DNA of 11,235 nt from UBA4729 sp038236865 (GTDB lineage Bacteria > Patescibacteriota > Saccharimonadia > Saccharimonadales > UBA4665). The notes beneath the pieces are model-generated. The model saw only the letters and a program-made list of their open reading frames with translations. It was not told the DNA's origin and searched no databases. Positions 1 to 7,050 of the stretch are shown here, in pieces. The first letter of the stretch is position 1. Every line of letters starts with the position of its first letter. The stretch is taken from the NCBI GenBank assembly GCA_038236865.1, contig JBBRZI010000033.1, forward strand, positions 1-11,235, read 5' to 3'. The translations under genes and the position numbers were made by a program.

Positions 1-1038
1 ACGGTCTACCTGCACGGCCTCGTCCGCACCGAAGACGGTCAAAAAATGAGCAAGAGTCACCCCGAAACCATCATCAACCCCCTCGAGGTTATCCCAGAGT
101 TTGGCACTGACGCGTTACGACTCGCCCTCATCCAGGGTATGACCGCCGGCAACGATCAGCGCGTTGGTAAGACCAAGATTATCGCGAATCGCAACTTCTG
201 CAACAAGCTCTGGAACGTGGCGCGCTACATCGAAGGACTCCTGGGAGACACGCCGGGCAGGGAAGCGCCGGTGCCGACCGCCGCCGCCGATCACTGGATA
301 CTACATAAACTCCAGCACTCCCAGAAAATCATTAATAGTCACCTCGACAACTTCCGTTTCAGCGAAGCTTACGACGAGCTCTATCACTTCACGCGTGATG
401 ATCTGGCCGACTGGTACATCGAAGCCAGCAAGGCCGAGCCCAATCTGCCGTTGCTCGCCTACTTACTCGAGGCCGTCCTGACGATTGCACACCCGTTTGC
501 GCCATTCCTAACCGAAACCATCTGGCAAACCCTGCAGTGGGAAAACGATTCGCTGTTGGCCAACAAGCAACTCGTGCAAGTGCCCAAAAGCGACGCCAAA
601 CAAGCCGCCGCCTTCACCGAAATTCAACATATCGTCACCGAATCGCGTTTTATTCTCAACGCGCTGAGCGTGTCTGGCATCACCCTCTACTACACGGACG
701 AACCGTTGTTACAGGCCAACGCCAGCACCATCAAACGCCTCGCCCGACTGCTCGATGTCACCGAAGTAAAAGATGGCACCGGCTTGAACTTAACGACCAC
801 CAGCTACCGCTGTTGGCTCGACATCGACCAAGCCACCGCCCAGACGTATCTAGTGGAGCTACAAGCCAAACAGGCCGCTCAGACGGCCGTCATCAGCCAG
901 TTACAAGCCCGCCTCGCCAACAAGAGTTACGTCAAAAACGCCCCCAAACAAGTCGTCCATCAGACGAAAGAGCAGCTAGCTACTGCCCAAACCCTCCTCG
1001 CCAGCTTGCAGCGAGAGCACGAACGTTTCAGTATCTAA
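1..1038 (+). CDS. valS: Valyl-tRNA synthetase, C-terminal part (5' end outside window)
   Basis: This is the 3' part of a class I aminoacyl-tRNA synthetase that charges tRNA-Val in the cytoplasm. The reading frame is open from base 1, so the gene begins upstream of the window and 345 residues are visible. Visible residues 15-19 are KMSKS, the class I signature that closes over ATP. It is followed by the GTDALRLAL segment and the DQRVG..K....RNFCNKLWN block that lead into the helical anticodon-binding domain, typical of ValRS. The last ~65 residues (Ala/Gln/Lys-rich, QAKQAAQTAVISQLQARLAN onward) form the C-terminal coiled-coil arm that distinguishes ValRS from IleRS and LeuRS. The start codon cannot be seen. 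The stop at 1036-1038 lies 19 bases from the stop of the convergent HTH-HAD gene, and no clear terminator hairpin lies between them. Identity is seen directly from motifs; confidence is high. Confidence 0.96.
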   Translation, partial: TVYLHGLVRTEDGQKMSKSHPETIINPLEVIPEFGTDALRLALIQGMTAGNDQRVGKTKIIANRNFCNKLWNVARYIEGLLGDTPGREAPVPTAAADHWILHKLQHSQKIINSHLDNFRFSEAYDELYHFTRDDLADWYIEASKAEPNLPLLAYLLEAVLTIAHPFAPFLTETIWQTLQWENDSLLANKQLVQVPKSDAKQAAAFTEIQHIVTESRFILNALSVSGITLYYTDEPLLQANASTIKRLARLLDVTEVKDGTGLNLTTTSYRCWLDIDQATAQTYLVELQAKQAAQTAVISQLQARLANKSYVKNAPKQVVHQTKEQLATAQTLLASLQREHERFSI

Positions 1039-1057
1039 GAGCCCGTTCACAACCTCA

Positions 1058-1924
1058 TCATTTGGCTGGTTGCAGTGCCGAGCGAATCAATTCGACCGAT
1101 TCTTCTGGTCGGGCGTAGTCAAACCACAGCACGTGCATTCCGAGTTTTTCGGCAGCGTTGAGGTTGCTGCGTGTATCGTCAATTAATAATATTTCTGAGG
1201 CCGGAACGCCAGCCTGGGCGATCGCGATTTCAAAAATCTCGGGCTCGGGTTTAATCGTGCCGACCGCTGAGGAATCAATAATAACGTCATAGTCGAGAGC
1301 CGGAATTTTGCCTTGGGCCCGCAAGCTGGCAATAAAGCCCGGCATGATGTTGGTGAGCAGCCCGGTCTTATAATTATCGGCTGTCCAGGTGACGAGCTCG
1401 TGCATGTCGGGAATGGGTTCAGCGGCGGCGACGTAGTACTCGGCCCAGTTAATCGAGCTAGCCCCGATTCGCTCGGCCAACGACTCGTTAAAATCAGTCG
1501 GGCTGAGTGTGCCCCGACAAGCCGCGTCGTTGTAGTGCCAGAAGGCAGTCTCGACAACATCGGCCGGAGCGCCGGTTTCTTCGGCGATGCGGGCAAAAGC
1601 CCGCTCATAAAAACGGACCAGGCAGCCGTTCACATCGAAGTAGACAAAGCTCACGCCACTCTTGGTTTTTAGCAGCGTGCGGTGTTGGGCGGTCACGGCC
1701 GAGCCCATCAGGGCATCGAGGCCTAAGCCGAGGGCGGCGGCGATGGCTTGAATGGTAAAAATAGACGGGGCCTTGATGGCGCCGCGCTCAATCTTGGCCA
1801 GCGTGGAATAGCTCAAATTAGCCCGATGACACAGCCCTTGCTGCGTCAAACCGGCTTTTTGGCGAGCTTTTTGTAGTTGTTTGCCCAAAGCCCGTTCGTC
1901 AAACGTCATTCCACCCGTATTCAT
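1058..1924 (-). CDS. XRE-type HTH domain fused to a HAD-superfamily hydrolase
   Basis: A 288-residue two-domain protein. Residues ~12-72 are a Cro/C1-type helix-turn-helix (QLQKARQKAGLTQQGLCHRA, then LSYSTLAKIERG, then ALGLGLDALM), expected to bind DNA. Residues ~91-285 are a HAD hydrolase of the subfamily-I type. Motif I is YFDVNG with nucleophile D97, motif II is LLTN (T191), motif III is K225 in GTIKPEP, and motif IV is LLIDDT (D249, D250). The usual second Asp of motif I (DxD) is Asn99. That Asp is the general acid/base in HAD phosphatases, so phosphatase activity may be altered or lost and the domain could act as a ligand sensor. It is the third gene of a co-directional group after the HIT and 61-residue genes. 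Start choice: ATG 1924 lies 6 nt after an extended -10 box; an alternative start is ATG 1909. The target and substrate are unknown. Confidence 0.9.
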   Translation of the reverse strand: MNTGGMTFDERALGKQLQKARQKAGLTQQGLCHRANLSYSTLAKIERGAIKAPSIFTIQAIAAALGLGLDALMGSAVTAQHRTLLKTKSGVSFVYFDVNGCLVRFYERAFARIAEETGAPADVVETAFWHYNDAACRGTLSPTDFNESLAERIGASSINWAEYYVAAAEPIPDMHELVTWTADNYKTGLLTNIMPGFIASLRAQGKIPALDYDVIIDSSAVGTIKPEPEIFEIAIAQAGVPASEILLIDDTRSNLNAAEKLGMHVLWFDYARPEESVELIRSALQPAK

Positions 1925-1930
1925 AGCCTT

Positions 1931-1939
1931 ATGATACCA
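1931..1939 (-). promoter_or_regulatory. Extended -10 element of the HTH-HAD gene, leaderless geometry
   Basis: Read on the minus strand the bases are TGG-TATCAT, an extended -10 (TGn plus hexamer). Only 6 nt (aaggct) separate it from ATG 1924, so the +1 expected seven bases beyond the hexamer is the A of the start codon. No good -35 is evident. A leaderless mRNA is inferred. Confidence 0.55.
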
Positions 1940-1981
1940 GTGATAACCCGATCAACCAAGCCTAGAATTAGTACGAAATGG

Positions 1982-2167
1982 CTACATACCGATTTGTAGA
2001 ACGTATTTGAGCAGGGTGATTAACACTAGGAAAACCAGTACGAAGCAGACGCCGACGACCAGCCAGACGTTCTGGGAGTTGCCATAGCCCAAGCGCGGCC
2101 CCATTTTGGTGTAGACGAAGGTCGCGACGCCGGCGGCCATCATTAAGGAGATAAGTACATTAGACAT
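1982..2167 (-). CDS. 61-residue two-helix membrane protein, unknown function
   Basis: A small integral membrane protein. Helix 1 spans about residues 3-20 (VLISLMMAAGVATFVYTKMG) and helix 2 about residues 34-57 (VWLVVGVCFVLVFLVLITLL). A short Gly/Asn loop lies between them and almost no soluble part remains. No catalytic motif is visible and I do not recognise the family. It starts 13 bases after the stop of the HIT gene on the same strand, so co-transcription is likely. A separate TATACT hexamer 7 nt before ATG 2167 suggests that it can also be transcribed from its own, leaderless start. The fit of two clear TM helices in a compact same-strand group argues that it is a real gene. Confidence 0.75.
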   Translation of the reverse strand: MSNVLISLMMAAGVATFVYTKMGPRLGYGNSQNVWLVVGVCFVLVFLVLITLLKYVLQIGM

Positions 2168-2174
2168 TAGGCAT

Positions 2175-2180
2175 AGTATA
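2175..2180 (-). promoter_or_regulatory. -10 box TATACT of the 61-residue membrane protein gene
   Basis: TATACT on the minus strand, directly after the TAG stop of the HIT gene and 7 nt before ATG 2167. The expected transcription start is at or one base before the start codon. It sits inside the 8-bp palindrome AGTATACT, which recurs upstream of the HIT gene. Confidence 0.5.
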
Positions 2181-2576
2181 CTAAAATGCTAGTGTTTTAG
2201 CCATCGCCGCCAGGGCAGGGTAGTCGGGCTCACCGCCCTGGTCCGGCTTATAATGGAACTCTTCGTCACTGTTAAAAGGGAACAGCTTGAGGTGGGCGTG
2301 GGCTACATCGAGCCCCTCAACCAGTAGGGCGACGCGGCTCTTATCGGCAAACACCTCGCGCAGGCGGTTGGCCACCTGCTTGGCAGTGGCCATGAGGGCC
2401 CGGTAGTCTTCGTCGGGCAAATCCCAGACATATTCAATCTGTTTTTTAGGGATGACTAACGTGTGACCGGGCTGGATAGGGTGGATGTCTAAAAAGGCTA
2501 GCGTGTGGTCGTCTTCGTAGATTTTGTAGCAGGGAATCTCCCCGTGGATAATCTTGGTAAAAATGCTGTCTTCCAT
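2181..2576 (-). CDS. HIT-family (histidine triad) nucleotide-binding protein
   Basis: A 131-residue protein of normal length for the Hint/HIT branch of nucleotide hydrolases and transferases, which act on nucleoside phosphoramidates, adenylates or dinucleoside polyphosphates in the cytoplasm. Seen: the N-terminal SIFTKIIHGEIPCYKIYEDD block, FLDIHPIQPGHTLVIPKKQI (the conserved PGH at residues 36-38), and the active-site strand VAHAHLKLFP at residues 91-100. The triad normally reads HxHxH. Here it is H93-A-H95-L-K97, so the nucleophilic His (H95) is kept but the third His is Lys. The natural substrate is unknown. It is the first gene of a minus-strand group with the 61-residue membrane protein and the HTH-HAD gene. 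ATG 2576 follows a TATACT box by 10 nt with AAGGG between, so the leader would be very short. Confidence 0.93.
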   Translation of the reverse strand: MEDSIFTKIIHGEIPCYKIYEDDHTLAFLDIHPIQPGHTLVIPKKQIEYVWDLPDEDYRALMATAKQVANRLREVFADKSRVALLVEGLDVAHAHLKLFPFNSDEEFHYKPDQGGEPDYPALAAMAKTLAF

Positions 2577-2586
2577 ATGCCCTTAC

Positions 2587-2592
2587 AGTATA
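2587..2592 (-). promoter_or_regulatory. -10 box TATACT upstream of the HIT gene
   Basis: TATACT on minus, 10 nt before ATG 2576, implying a leader of about 3-4 nt. It is embedded in the palindrome AGTATACT (2587-2594), as is the box of the next gene. No convincing -35 was found. Confidence 0.45.
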
Positions 2593-2703
2593 CTCGAACA
2601 AAGCTGTGGGTACGGCAGAAACCGCTTAGTCATTAAATCCACCTTAAAGTTGTTCGAATCAACGATCGCTTATGCTTGCTACTTAGCCCCGGGTATTGAA
2701 TAG

Positions 2704-2708
2704 TCGGA
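2704..2708 (+). promoter_or_regulatory. Shine-Dalgarno site of the 998-residue SGNH gene
   Basis: CGGAG just ahead of ATG 2713, supporting that start. A possible -10 (TATGCT, 2671-2676) gives this gene a real 5' leader, unlike several neighbours. Confidence 0.45.
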
Positions 2709-2712
2709 GTTT

Positions 2713-5709
2713 ATGGCGAGCCTGCAGACCAAACATAGCCTCCTCCGCACCAGTAGTGTGCTGCTCGGTGTGGCCATCATGCTGCGCCTCATGACCGGCA
2801 ACTTCGCTCAAGCCACCCCAGCGGCTACTGCCCAACCCGCTTGGGCAAACCCCAGCACCATGACCTTGCAAAAAGTCGGCTACGTTCCGAGCGCTGGCCC
2901 GGGCCATTCGGCTTTCGTCGATAATTTCGATTGCCAAGTCATCACAAAACCTCTCGCCGGCAGCAGCACGCCGCAAACCGGCTGTTTTATGAGCACCGCG
3001 TTTGGGGCACTCGACGTCGAAAACGATATCATCAGTTTTAACGGTGCCGACGACAACGTAGTGCCGCTGCTGCCGTATTCGCCGCACGAATTTATCTGGC
3101 CGTGGCCGGGCACGGTTAACGCCCTCGCACTGGATGCCGCCCCCACCGACGGCGTCTACCTTAACCTGTATACCGATATCCTAAAAGACGTCAGTGACCG
3201 TTTTGATAGTACCGGTACCGCTGTTATCGCCAAGCAAATTACCGCGCCGCCTAACAAGCTGCTGACCGACCGTGCAGGGAACCGGCTCATCGTGAATGCC
3301 AATAGCCTCACTTTCTCATACGGCGGAAGCTGGCTGGTGGCCGAAACTATGACCGGTAGTTTTGTACGCATCAACCTGGCGACTCTCGACGTGACCGCGT
3401 TTGCGCCCTCGTTCATTCGGGTCGGCATGAGCGCCGGGCTTGACCAATCTCAGCTCGCCATCAGCCGCGATGGCCGCTACGTGGCCATCGCCAATCGGGC
3501 AGCCGATGCAATGCGGATCTACGACCTCGACACCTGTAAGCCAGACGCCGGTCAACCGTTTATGGCCTGTAGCTCGTATAATTACTGGCCGTTTATGAGC
3601 GGGCAACTTAGCAGCGTCGACAGCCTCCGTCACTTGCGGTTCCTGAACGACGGCTTGCTCGGTCTCATCGTCGTCAGCGGCAACACCTTGACCAGCTATG
3701 CGCTGGCGCCCACCGCCGGGATTTCCGCCCTCACCGACTATCTGGCGCTCGGCGACTCCTACACCTCAGGCGAGGGCGCTTTTGCCTATCTAGCCGGCAC
3801 TAATAGCCCTGACAACGACTGCCATATTTCAGCAAATTCATATCCGCTGCTCCTAGCTCACAGCACGTTCACGCCAGCCGGTGGCCATTCGGTGGCTTGT
3901 TCTGGGGCGACCGCCGATGACGTGCTGCCCCGTAATCAATCGGTCTATTCCGGTCAGGTTACGGGCGGGGTGGCCAAAGCTCAGCGCACCGAAACGGCGC
4001 TAGCGCAGCTGCTCAATAATTTTACGCCCGGGAATATCGCGCAAGCTGATTTTGTAAGCCACTACCAGCCCCGCATCGTCACCGCCTCGATTGGTGGCAA
4101 CGACATTGGCTTTGGCTCAATTTTGGCCGAGTGTGCAGTGCCCCACATAAGCACCCACCTGACCGGTGATAACAATTGTTTTTCAACGTACGAGGATCGC
4201 TTTGAACTCGCCCAGCGGATTGACCGCGAGGCCGCCAAGTTAACCGCTTTATTCAAACAAGTCCACTCGTTGGCACCCAATTCCAGCCTTTACGTTGTTG
4301 GCTACCCGCAAATTGCCGTCGATACTGGTAGCTGCGCCCTCAACGTCCACCTCGACACCAGCGAGATTGGTCTATCAATAGATATAATCGAGCATCTCAA
4401 CGCGGCAATCAGCTCAGCGGCGCGGGCCTCTGGCAGTACCTATGTCGACATCAGCCAAGCGTTAGTCGGCCACCGCTTGTGTGAAACGGCCAGTGGCCAA
4501 GTCGCCATCAACGGGCTAACTGCCGGCGACGCCGGTGGCATTACGCTGGCGACGGAGCTCGGCAACAAACTGGCAATTAACTTCTTAGGCTCAGAGAGTT
4601 ACCATCCGAATATCCTCGGCCACGAATTGATTAAGCGGGCAATTTTGCTACAAACCAAAAATTTTAGTGCGGCGCCCCCGACTAACGCCGACGCCTATCT
4701 GCCAGCCGTAGGCGACACCCAGCGCTTACTCAAAGCCCCAAAAACCGGCCGAACCACCAAGCAAACTACTAGTGATGAGAAAATTGTCACCAGTCACATC
4801 GTAGCGAAGGGAAGTGCAATCCAGCTAAAAACTACGAAGGCAAAAGCCGGTCTGAAGCCTAGTAGCGGCTACCGTGTAACCGTCGGCTCGGGCGCGAGCC
4901 CGCAATCCGTCGGCACCATAACCACCACAAACACTGGAGACCTGGCGGGTACCGTTACGATACCCGCCACCGCTCCCTCGGGCGCCCAAATTATTGCTGT
5001 TGAGGGCCAGAATGAGCTCAACCAGCCTATCAGCATCACGACGATCATCTATATTTTTACGAATCCCGATGACTACGATAACGACGGCCTCGGCAATGGT
5101 AGCGACTCCTGCCCGACCGTTGGTAACAGTGGCCTTGATGCCGACCGTGATGGCATTGATGATGCCTGCGATGGAACCATCGGCGAACCCCCAAGCATCG
5201 ATGCGACCGGAGGGTCAACTCCTACGGGTGGCGCCGGAACAAGCGGCTCGACTACACCGCCACCCCTCATTGTCGCCCAAACCAGCCCGCCAGCTGTCAC
5301 AGTCTCGAGTAATCCTCCTGCTCAGCAGGCCAGCGGGGCTGCCACTGCGAGCGGTGACATCCAAGGCGCAACCAGCCCGGCAATCAGTGTCGACCCGTTT
5401 ACTGTCACGACCGGGAGAGTAACGACCGTCTCGGCTTTTACGTCTGGGCGGGACAGACACTCGTCCGTAAATTCAAATAGCGTCAAAGCCGTATTGGGGG
5501 CACAAACTACTAACCCAAGCCCGCTACCAAGATCGACTAAGCTACAGTCGGCCACTACTGTACCGGCGAGCCAGGCCCAACGGGGCAGTGGCATTCGGAC
5601 TATCAATTTGCTGCTATGGGCGAGGTTACTGGTTATTTCGCTGCTGGTGTTGCTCCTCATAAGCGCAGTTCTCGGGCGGGTGCTCAAACGAACAATACTC
5701 GTAAATTAG
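2713..5709 (+). CDS. Secreted, membrane-anchored multidomain SGNH hydrolase (esterase/lipase-like)
   Basis: A 998-residue envelope protein. Domains in order: a hydrophobic N-terminal signal (~10-35) ending near FAQA; residues ~40-330 with propeller-like repeats (LTFSYGGSWLVAE, LAISRDGRYVAIAN..MRIYDL); an SGNH hydrolase at ~340-650; an Ig-like beta region at ~700-782; an Asp-rich TSP3-like calcium-binding segment at ~786-820 (DYDNDG, DADRDGIDD, with Cys800 and Cys819); a Thr/Ser/Pro/Ala stalk at ~825-960; and a C-terminal TM helix at ~966-988 with a short basic tail. SGNH blocks: GDSYTSGEG with nucleophile S349, ACSGA with G398, GGND with N463, and ESYHPN with H631. The usual Asp three before His is Glu628. 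The SGNH family hydrolyses esters (lipids, acetylated glycans); the substrate here is unknown. Start ATG 2713 has CGGAG 5-6 nt upstream. It stands alone between divergent and empty regions. A role at the cell surface is inferred from the architecture. Confidence 0.88.
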   Translation: MASLQTKHSLLRTSSVLLGVAIMLRLMTGNFAQATPAATAQPAWANPSTMTLQKVGYVPSAGPGHSAFVDNFDCQVITKPLAGSSTPQTGCFMSTAFGALDVENDIISFNGADDNVVPLLPYSPHEFIWPWPGTVNALALDAAPTDGVYLNLYTDILKDVSDRFDSTGTAVIAKQITAPPNKLLTDRAGNRLIVNANSLTFSYGGSWLVAETMTGSFVRINLATLDVTAFAPSFIRVGMSAGLDQSQLAISRDGRYVAIANRAADAMRIYDLDTCKPDAGQPFMACSSYNYWPFMSGQLSSVDSLRHLRFLNDGLLGLIVVSGNTLTSYALAPTAGISALTDYLALGDSYTSGEGAFAYLAGTNSPDNDCHISANSYPLLLAHSTFTPAGGHSVACSGATADDVLPRNQSVYSGQVTGGVAKAQRTETALAQLLNNFTPGNIAQADFVSHYQPRIVTASIGGNDIGFGSILAECAVPHISTHLTGDNNCFSTYEDRFELAQRIDREAAKLTALFKQVHSLAPNSSLYVVGYPQIAVDTGSCALNVHLDTSEIGLSIDIIEHLNAAISSAARASGSTYVDISQALVGHRLCETASGQVAINGLTAGDAGGITLATELGNKLAINFLGSESYHPNILGHELIKRAILLQTKNFSAAPPTNADAYLPAVGDTQRLLKAPKTGRTTKQTTSDEKIVTSHIVAKGSAIQLKTTKAKAGLKPSSGYRVTVGSGASPQSVGTITTTNTGDLAGTVTIPATAPSGAQIIAVEGQNELNQPISITTIIYIFTNPDDYDNDGLGNGSDSCPTVGNSGLDADRDGIDDACDGTIGEPPSIDATGGSTPTGGAGTSGSTTPPPLIVAQTSPPAVTVSSNPPAQQASGAATASGDIQGATSPAISVDPFTVTTGRVTTVSAFTSGRDRHSSVNSNSVKAVLGAQTTNPSPLPRSTKLQSATTVPASQAQRGSGIRTINLLLWARLLVISLLVLLLISAVLGRVLKRTILVN

Positions 5710-5719
5710 TGCATTCCTG

Positions 5720-5740
5720 GTATACACGGCCTGTGCATAC
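5720..5740 (+). terminator. Weak hairpin after the large SGNH gene, possible terminator
   Basis: GTATACAC (5720-5727) and GTGCATAC (5733-5740) can pair with one A-C mismatch around a 5-nt loop, 11 bases after the stop. The following bases (aatctta) are not a proper U tract, so termination is uncertain. Confidence 0.25.
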
Positions 5741-5856
5741 AATCTTAGATGCTTTTAGGGATGGCTGAGTACTTACCTTGCGGTGTAAAAATGGGAAATA
5801 TCTGAGCAGACATACTGAAGGGTAATGATGCCCCAATTCGTCATTTGAATCATGGT
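5741..5856. other. Non-coding stretch with nothing recognised
   Basis: Between the SGNH gene hairpin and the tandem repeat no gene, RNA or clear promoter is seen. A 13-codon ATG frame (5764 onward) has only a weak RBS and is not called. Confidence 0.4.
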
Positions 5857-5968
5857 TATAGCCCTATTCATGGGGGGGATGCGGACGGAGCCTACCCTGA
5901 ACTTGATTCAGGGTCCTTTGCCGCGTAAGCTTTCTCGATGCAAGCATCTGCGAGAGCTTGCGCTCCAC
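5857..5968 (+). repeat. Hairpin-rich repeat, tandem unit 1
   Basis: Head TATAGCCCT (5857-5865), GGGGGATGCGGAC (5874-5886), an 8-bp stem ACCCTGAA/TTCAGGGT around a 5-nt loop (about 5894-5914), then GTCCTTT. A second structured arm GCGTAAGC..TCTCG / CGAGA..GCTTGCGC (5923-5963) carries an inner GATGC/GCATC. The tail is CTGCGAGAGCTTGCGCTCCAC (5948-5968). The same head and tail recur in unit 2, and the first half recurs at 11171. It is not a plausible coding region. It resembles REP/BIME-like intergenic elements, or part of a structured RNA. Confidence 0.7.
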
Positions 5969-5971
5969 TTA

Positions 5972-6062
5972 TATAGCCCTTTGTCAGAGGGAGGGATGCG
6001 GACTTTGTCCTTTTCCACTCAGCCATGCTCGGAATAAATTCCTGCGCGTGGCTTCGCTCCAC
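5972..6062 (+). repeat. Hairpin-rich repeat, tandem unit 2
   Basis: Starts 115 bases after unit 1 with the same TATAGCCCT, then GGGATGCGGAC-TTT-GTCC, in which the long hairpin of unit 1 is replaced by a 3-nt loop. GTCCTTTTCCACTCAG (6007-6022) follows, identical to the copy at the window end. A small dyad GGAAT-AA-ATTCC comes next, and then the tail CTGCGCGTGGCTTCGCTCCAC (6042-6062), which matches the unit 1 tail with one indel and a few substitutions. Confidence 0.7.
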
Positions 6063-6101
6063 CGAACCCTTCCTTTCGCTGTGCTCTCTCACCGGGTTCG
6101 G
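6062..6101 (+). repeat. Inverted repeat CCGAACCC/GGGTTCGG
   Basis: Eight-base perfect arms at 6062-6069 and 6094-6101 around a 24-nt pyrimidine-rich loop. It follows the tail of repeat unit 2 directly and continues the chain of hairpins leading to the 17-bp hairpin at 6115. Confidence 0.5.
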
Positions 6102-6114
6102 ATCACTCCCTTGG

Positions 6115-6239
<125 letters not shown>

Positions 6240-6248
6240 AGCCCAACC

Positions 6249-6278
6249 ATTGTACGGGCCAACCTGTTCGTTTGACAA
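6249..6278 (-). promoter_or_regulatory. Promoter of tRNA-Ser
   Basis: On minus: TTGTCA (-35), 18-nt spacer, TACAAT (-10, at 6249-6254), placing +1 about two bases before the tRNA 5' end. This is the best -35/-10 pair in the window and shows that a standard sigma-70-type factor is in use. Confidence 0.7.
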
Positions 6279-6301
6279 ATAAAAGACTGTAGCCTATGTG
6301 T

Positions 6302-6799
6302 CTAAGCGCTCGGCGGAACACCCCTGAGCGCCACAAACATGCTTTCGATGCGCTTGAGACGAGTGTCGAGCCTCTTAGCGCGCCTGATGTCTTCAATGTA
6401 CTCCCGACGACGGGTGTGGGCCAACGATTCAAACGTCTCGTAGAGGCCAGCTGTTTCGAGCGCCAACGCAACGTCAGCAGGGATGACAACTTCGCGCGGT
6501 TGCTCGTCGAGTTCGACGATAACTTCTACCGACTCACCGGGCTCTTTGCCGAGTTCGGCCCGCACGTCTTTACGCAACAAGAGCATTGTGGCGCCGTCAC
6601 CACCGATTTTAGCCAGGCTACCCCGGTAAACTACCCGATTGTCAAACGTCGCCTTGAAGGGCACAAGGTTAGCGACGCCAAATGTCGTCTTGAGGTCGTA
6701 CGGAAAGTCGATATAGGCCGATGTGCTGCCAGCCCCGCCACTACGCCGAATAATGGCAGAAAATTTGATAGGCCCGGGATTGATATAGTGTTTTGGCAT
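6302..6799 (-). CDS. DUF1905 / YdeI-OmpD-associated-like protein
   Basis: A 165-residue cytoplasmic protein. Residues ~10-98 match the DUF1905 beta-barrel pattern (FPYDLKTTFG, VVYRGSLAKIGGDGATMLLLRK, GESVEVIVELDEQPREVVIP). Residues ~100-155 carry the helical bacteriocin-protection/YdeI-type tail (DVALALETAGLYETFESL, RRREYIEDIRRAKR, TRLKRIESM). The molecular role of the family is not established; the YdeI name reflects a link to stress or bacteriocin tolerance in other bacteria. The last bases run towards the tRNA-Ser promoter on the same strand with no clear terminator between, so read-through into the tRNA is possible. ATG 6799 lies 6 nt after an extended -10 box, arguing for this start and a leaderless mRNA. 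Confidence 0.88.
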   Translation of the reverse strand: MPKHYINPGPIKFSAIIRRSGGAGSTSAYIDFPYDLKTTFGVANLVPFKATFDNRVVYRGSLAKIGGDGATMLLLRKDVRAELGKEPGESVEVIVELDEQPREVVIPADVALALETAGLYETFESLAHTRRREYIEDIRRAKRLDTRLKRIESMFVALRGVPPSA

Positions 6800-6805
6800 A
6801 GGAGT

Positions 6806-6814
6806 ATTTTAGCA
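6806..6814 (-). promoter_or_regulatory. Extended -10 of the DUF1905 gene, leaderless geometry
   Basis: On minus: TGC-TAAAAT then 6 nt (actcct) then ATG 6799. A second hexamer TATAAT lies about 16-19 nt further upstream on the same strand. Confidence 0.55.
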
Positions 6815-6837
6815 TTCTGGCATTATAGATAAAAATA

Positions 6838-6846
6838 TGCTAGAAT
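6838..6846 (+). promoter_or_regulatory. Possible extended -10 for tRNA-Arg
   Basis: TGC-TAGAAT on +, about 80 bases before the tRNA and divergent from the DUF1905 promoter. It would give a leader of roughly 73 nt. No good -35 is seen, so this is tentative. Confidence 0.35.
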
Positions 6847-6926
6847 TACCCCTGTTGCTCACGAAGCAAACCACTAAGATTTCAAACGAAGACGCTGTCT
6901 GTTCGGAACCGTGTGGACTTCGACGA

Positions 6927-7003
6927 GTACCCGTAGCTCAGCTGGATAGAGCGTCGGCTTGCGGAGCCGAAGGTCGTAGGTTCAAATCCTATCGGGTACA
7001 CCA
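6927..7003 (+). tRNA. tRNA-Arg (anticodon GCG)
   Basis: A 77-nt cloverleaf including encoded CCA. The acceptor is GTACCCG/CGGGTAC with A73, the D arm GCTC/GAGC with A20 in the loop (a known bacterial arginine identity base), the anticodon arm TCGGC-TTGCGGA-GCCGA with GCG at 6961-6963, and the T arm GTAGG-TTCAAAT-CCTAT with one wobble pair. It should read CGC and CGU. Most bacteria instead encode ACG and convert A34 to inosine with TadA, so the G34 gene is notable. Confidence 0.96.
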
Positions 7004-7024
7004 TTTCTATGCAACACTCCTTTT

Positions 7025-7050
7025 AAACTTCTCTACTCGAGAAGTTTTTT
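7025..7050 (+). terminator. Rho-independent terminator of tRNA-Arg
   Basis: AAACTTCTC (7025-7033) pairs with GAGAAGTTT (7039-7047) around a 5-nt loop, followed by a T run to 7050. It lies 21 bases after the tRNA. Confidence 0.85.

Noticed and set aside
2683..5687. Long antisense frames within the large SGNH gene.
   Set aside because: Shadows of a GC-rich coding strand; no RBS and no domain motifs.
5857..6062. CRISPR array.
   Set aside because: Only two unequal units with internal hairpins, no uniform repeats and spacers, and no cas genes.
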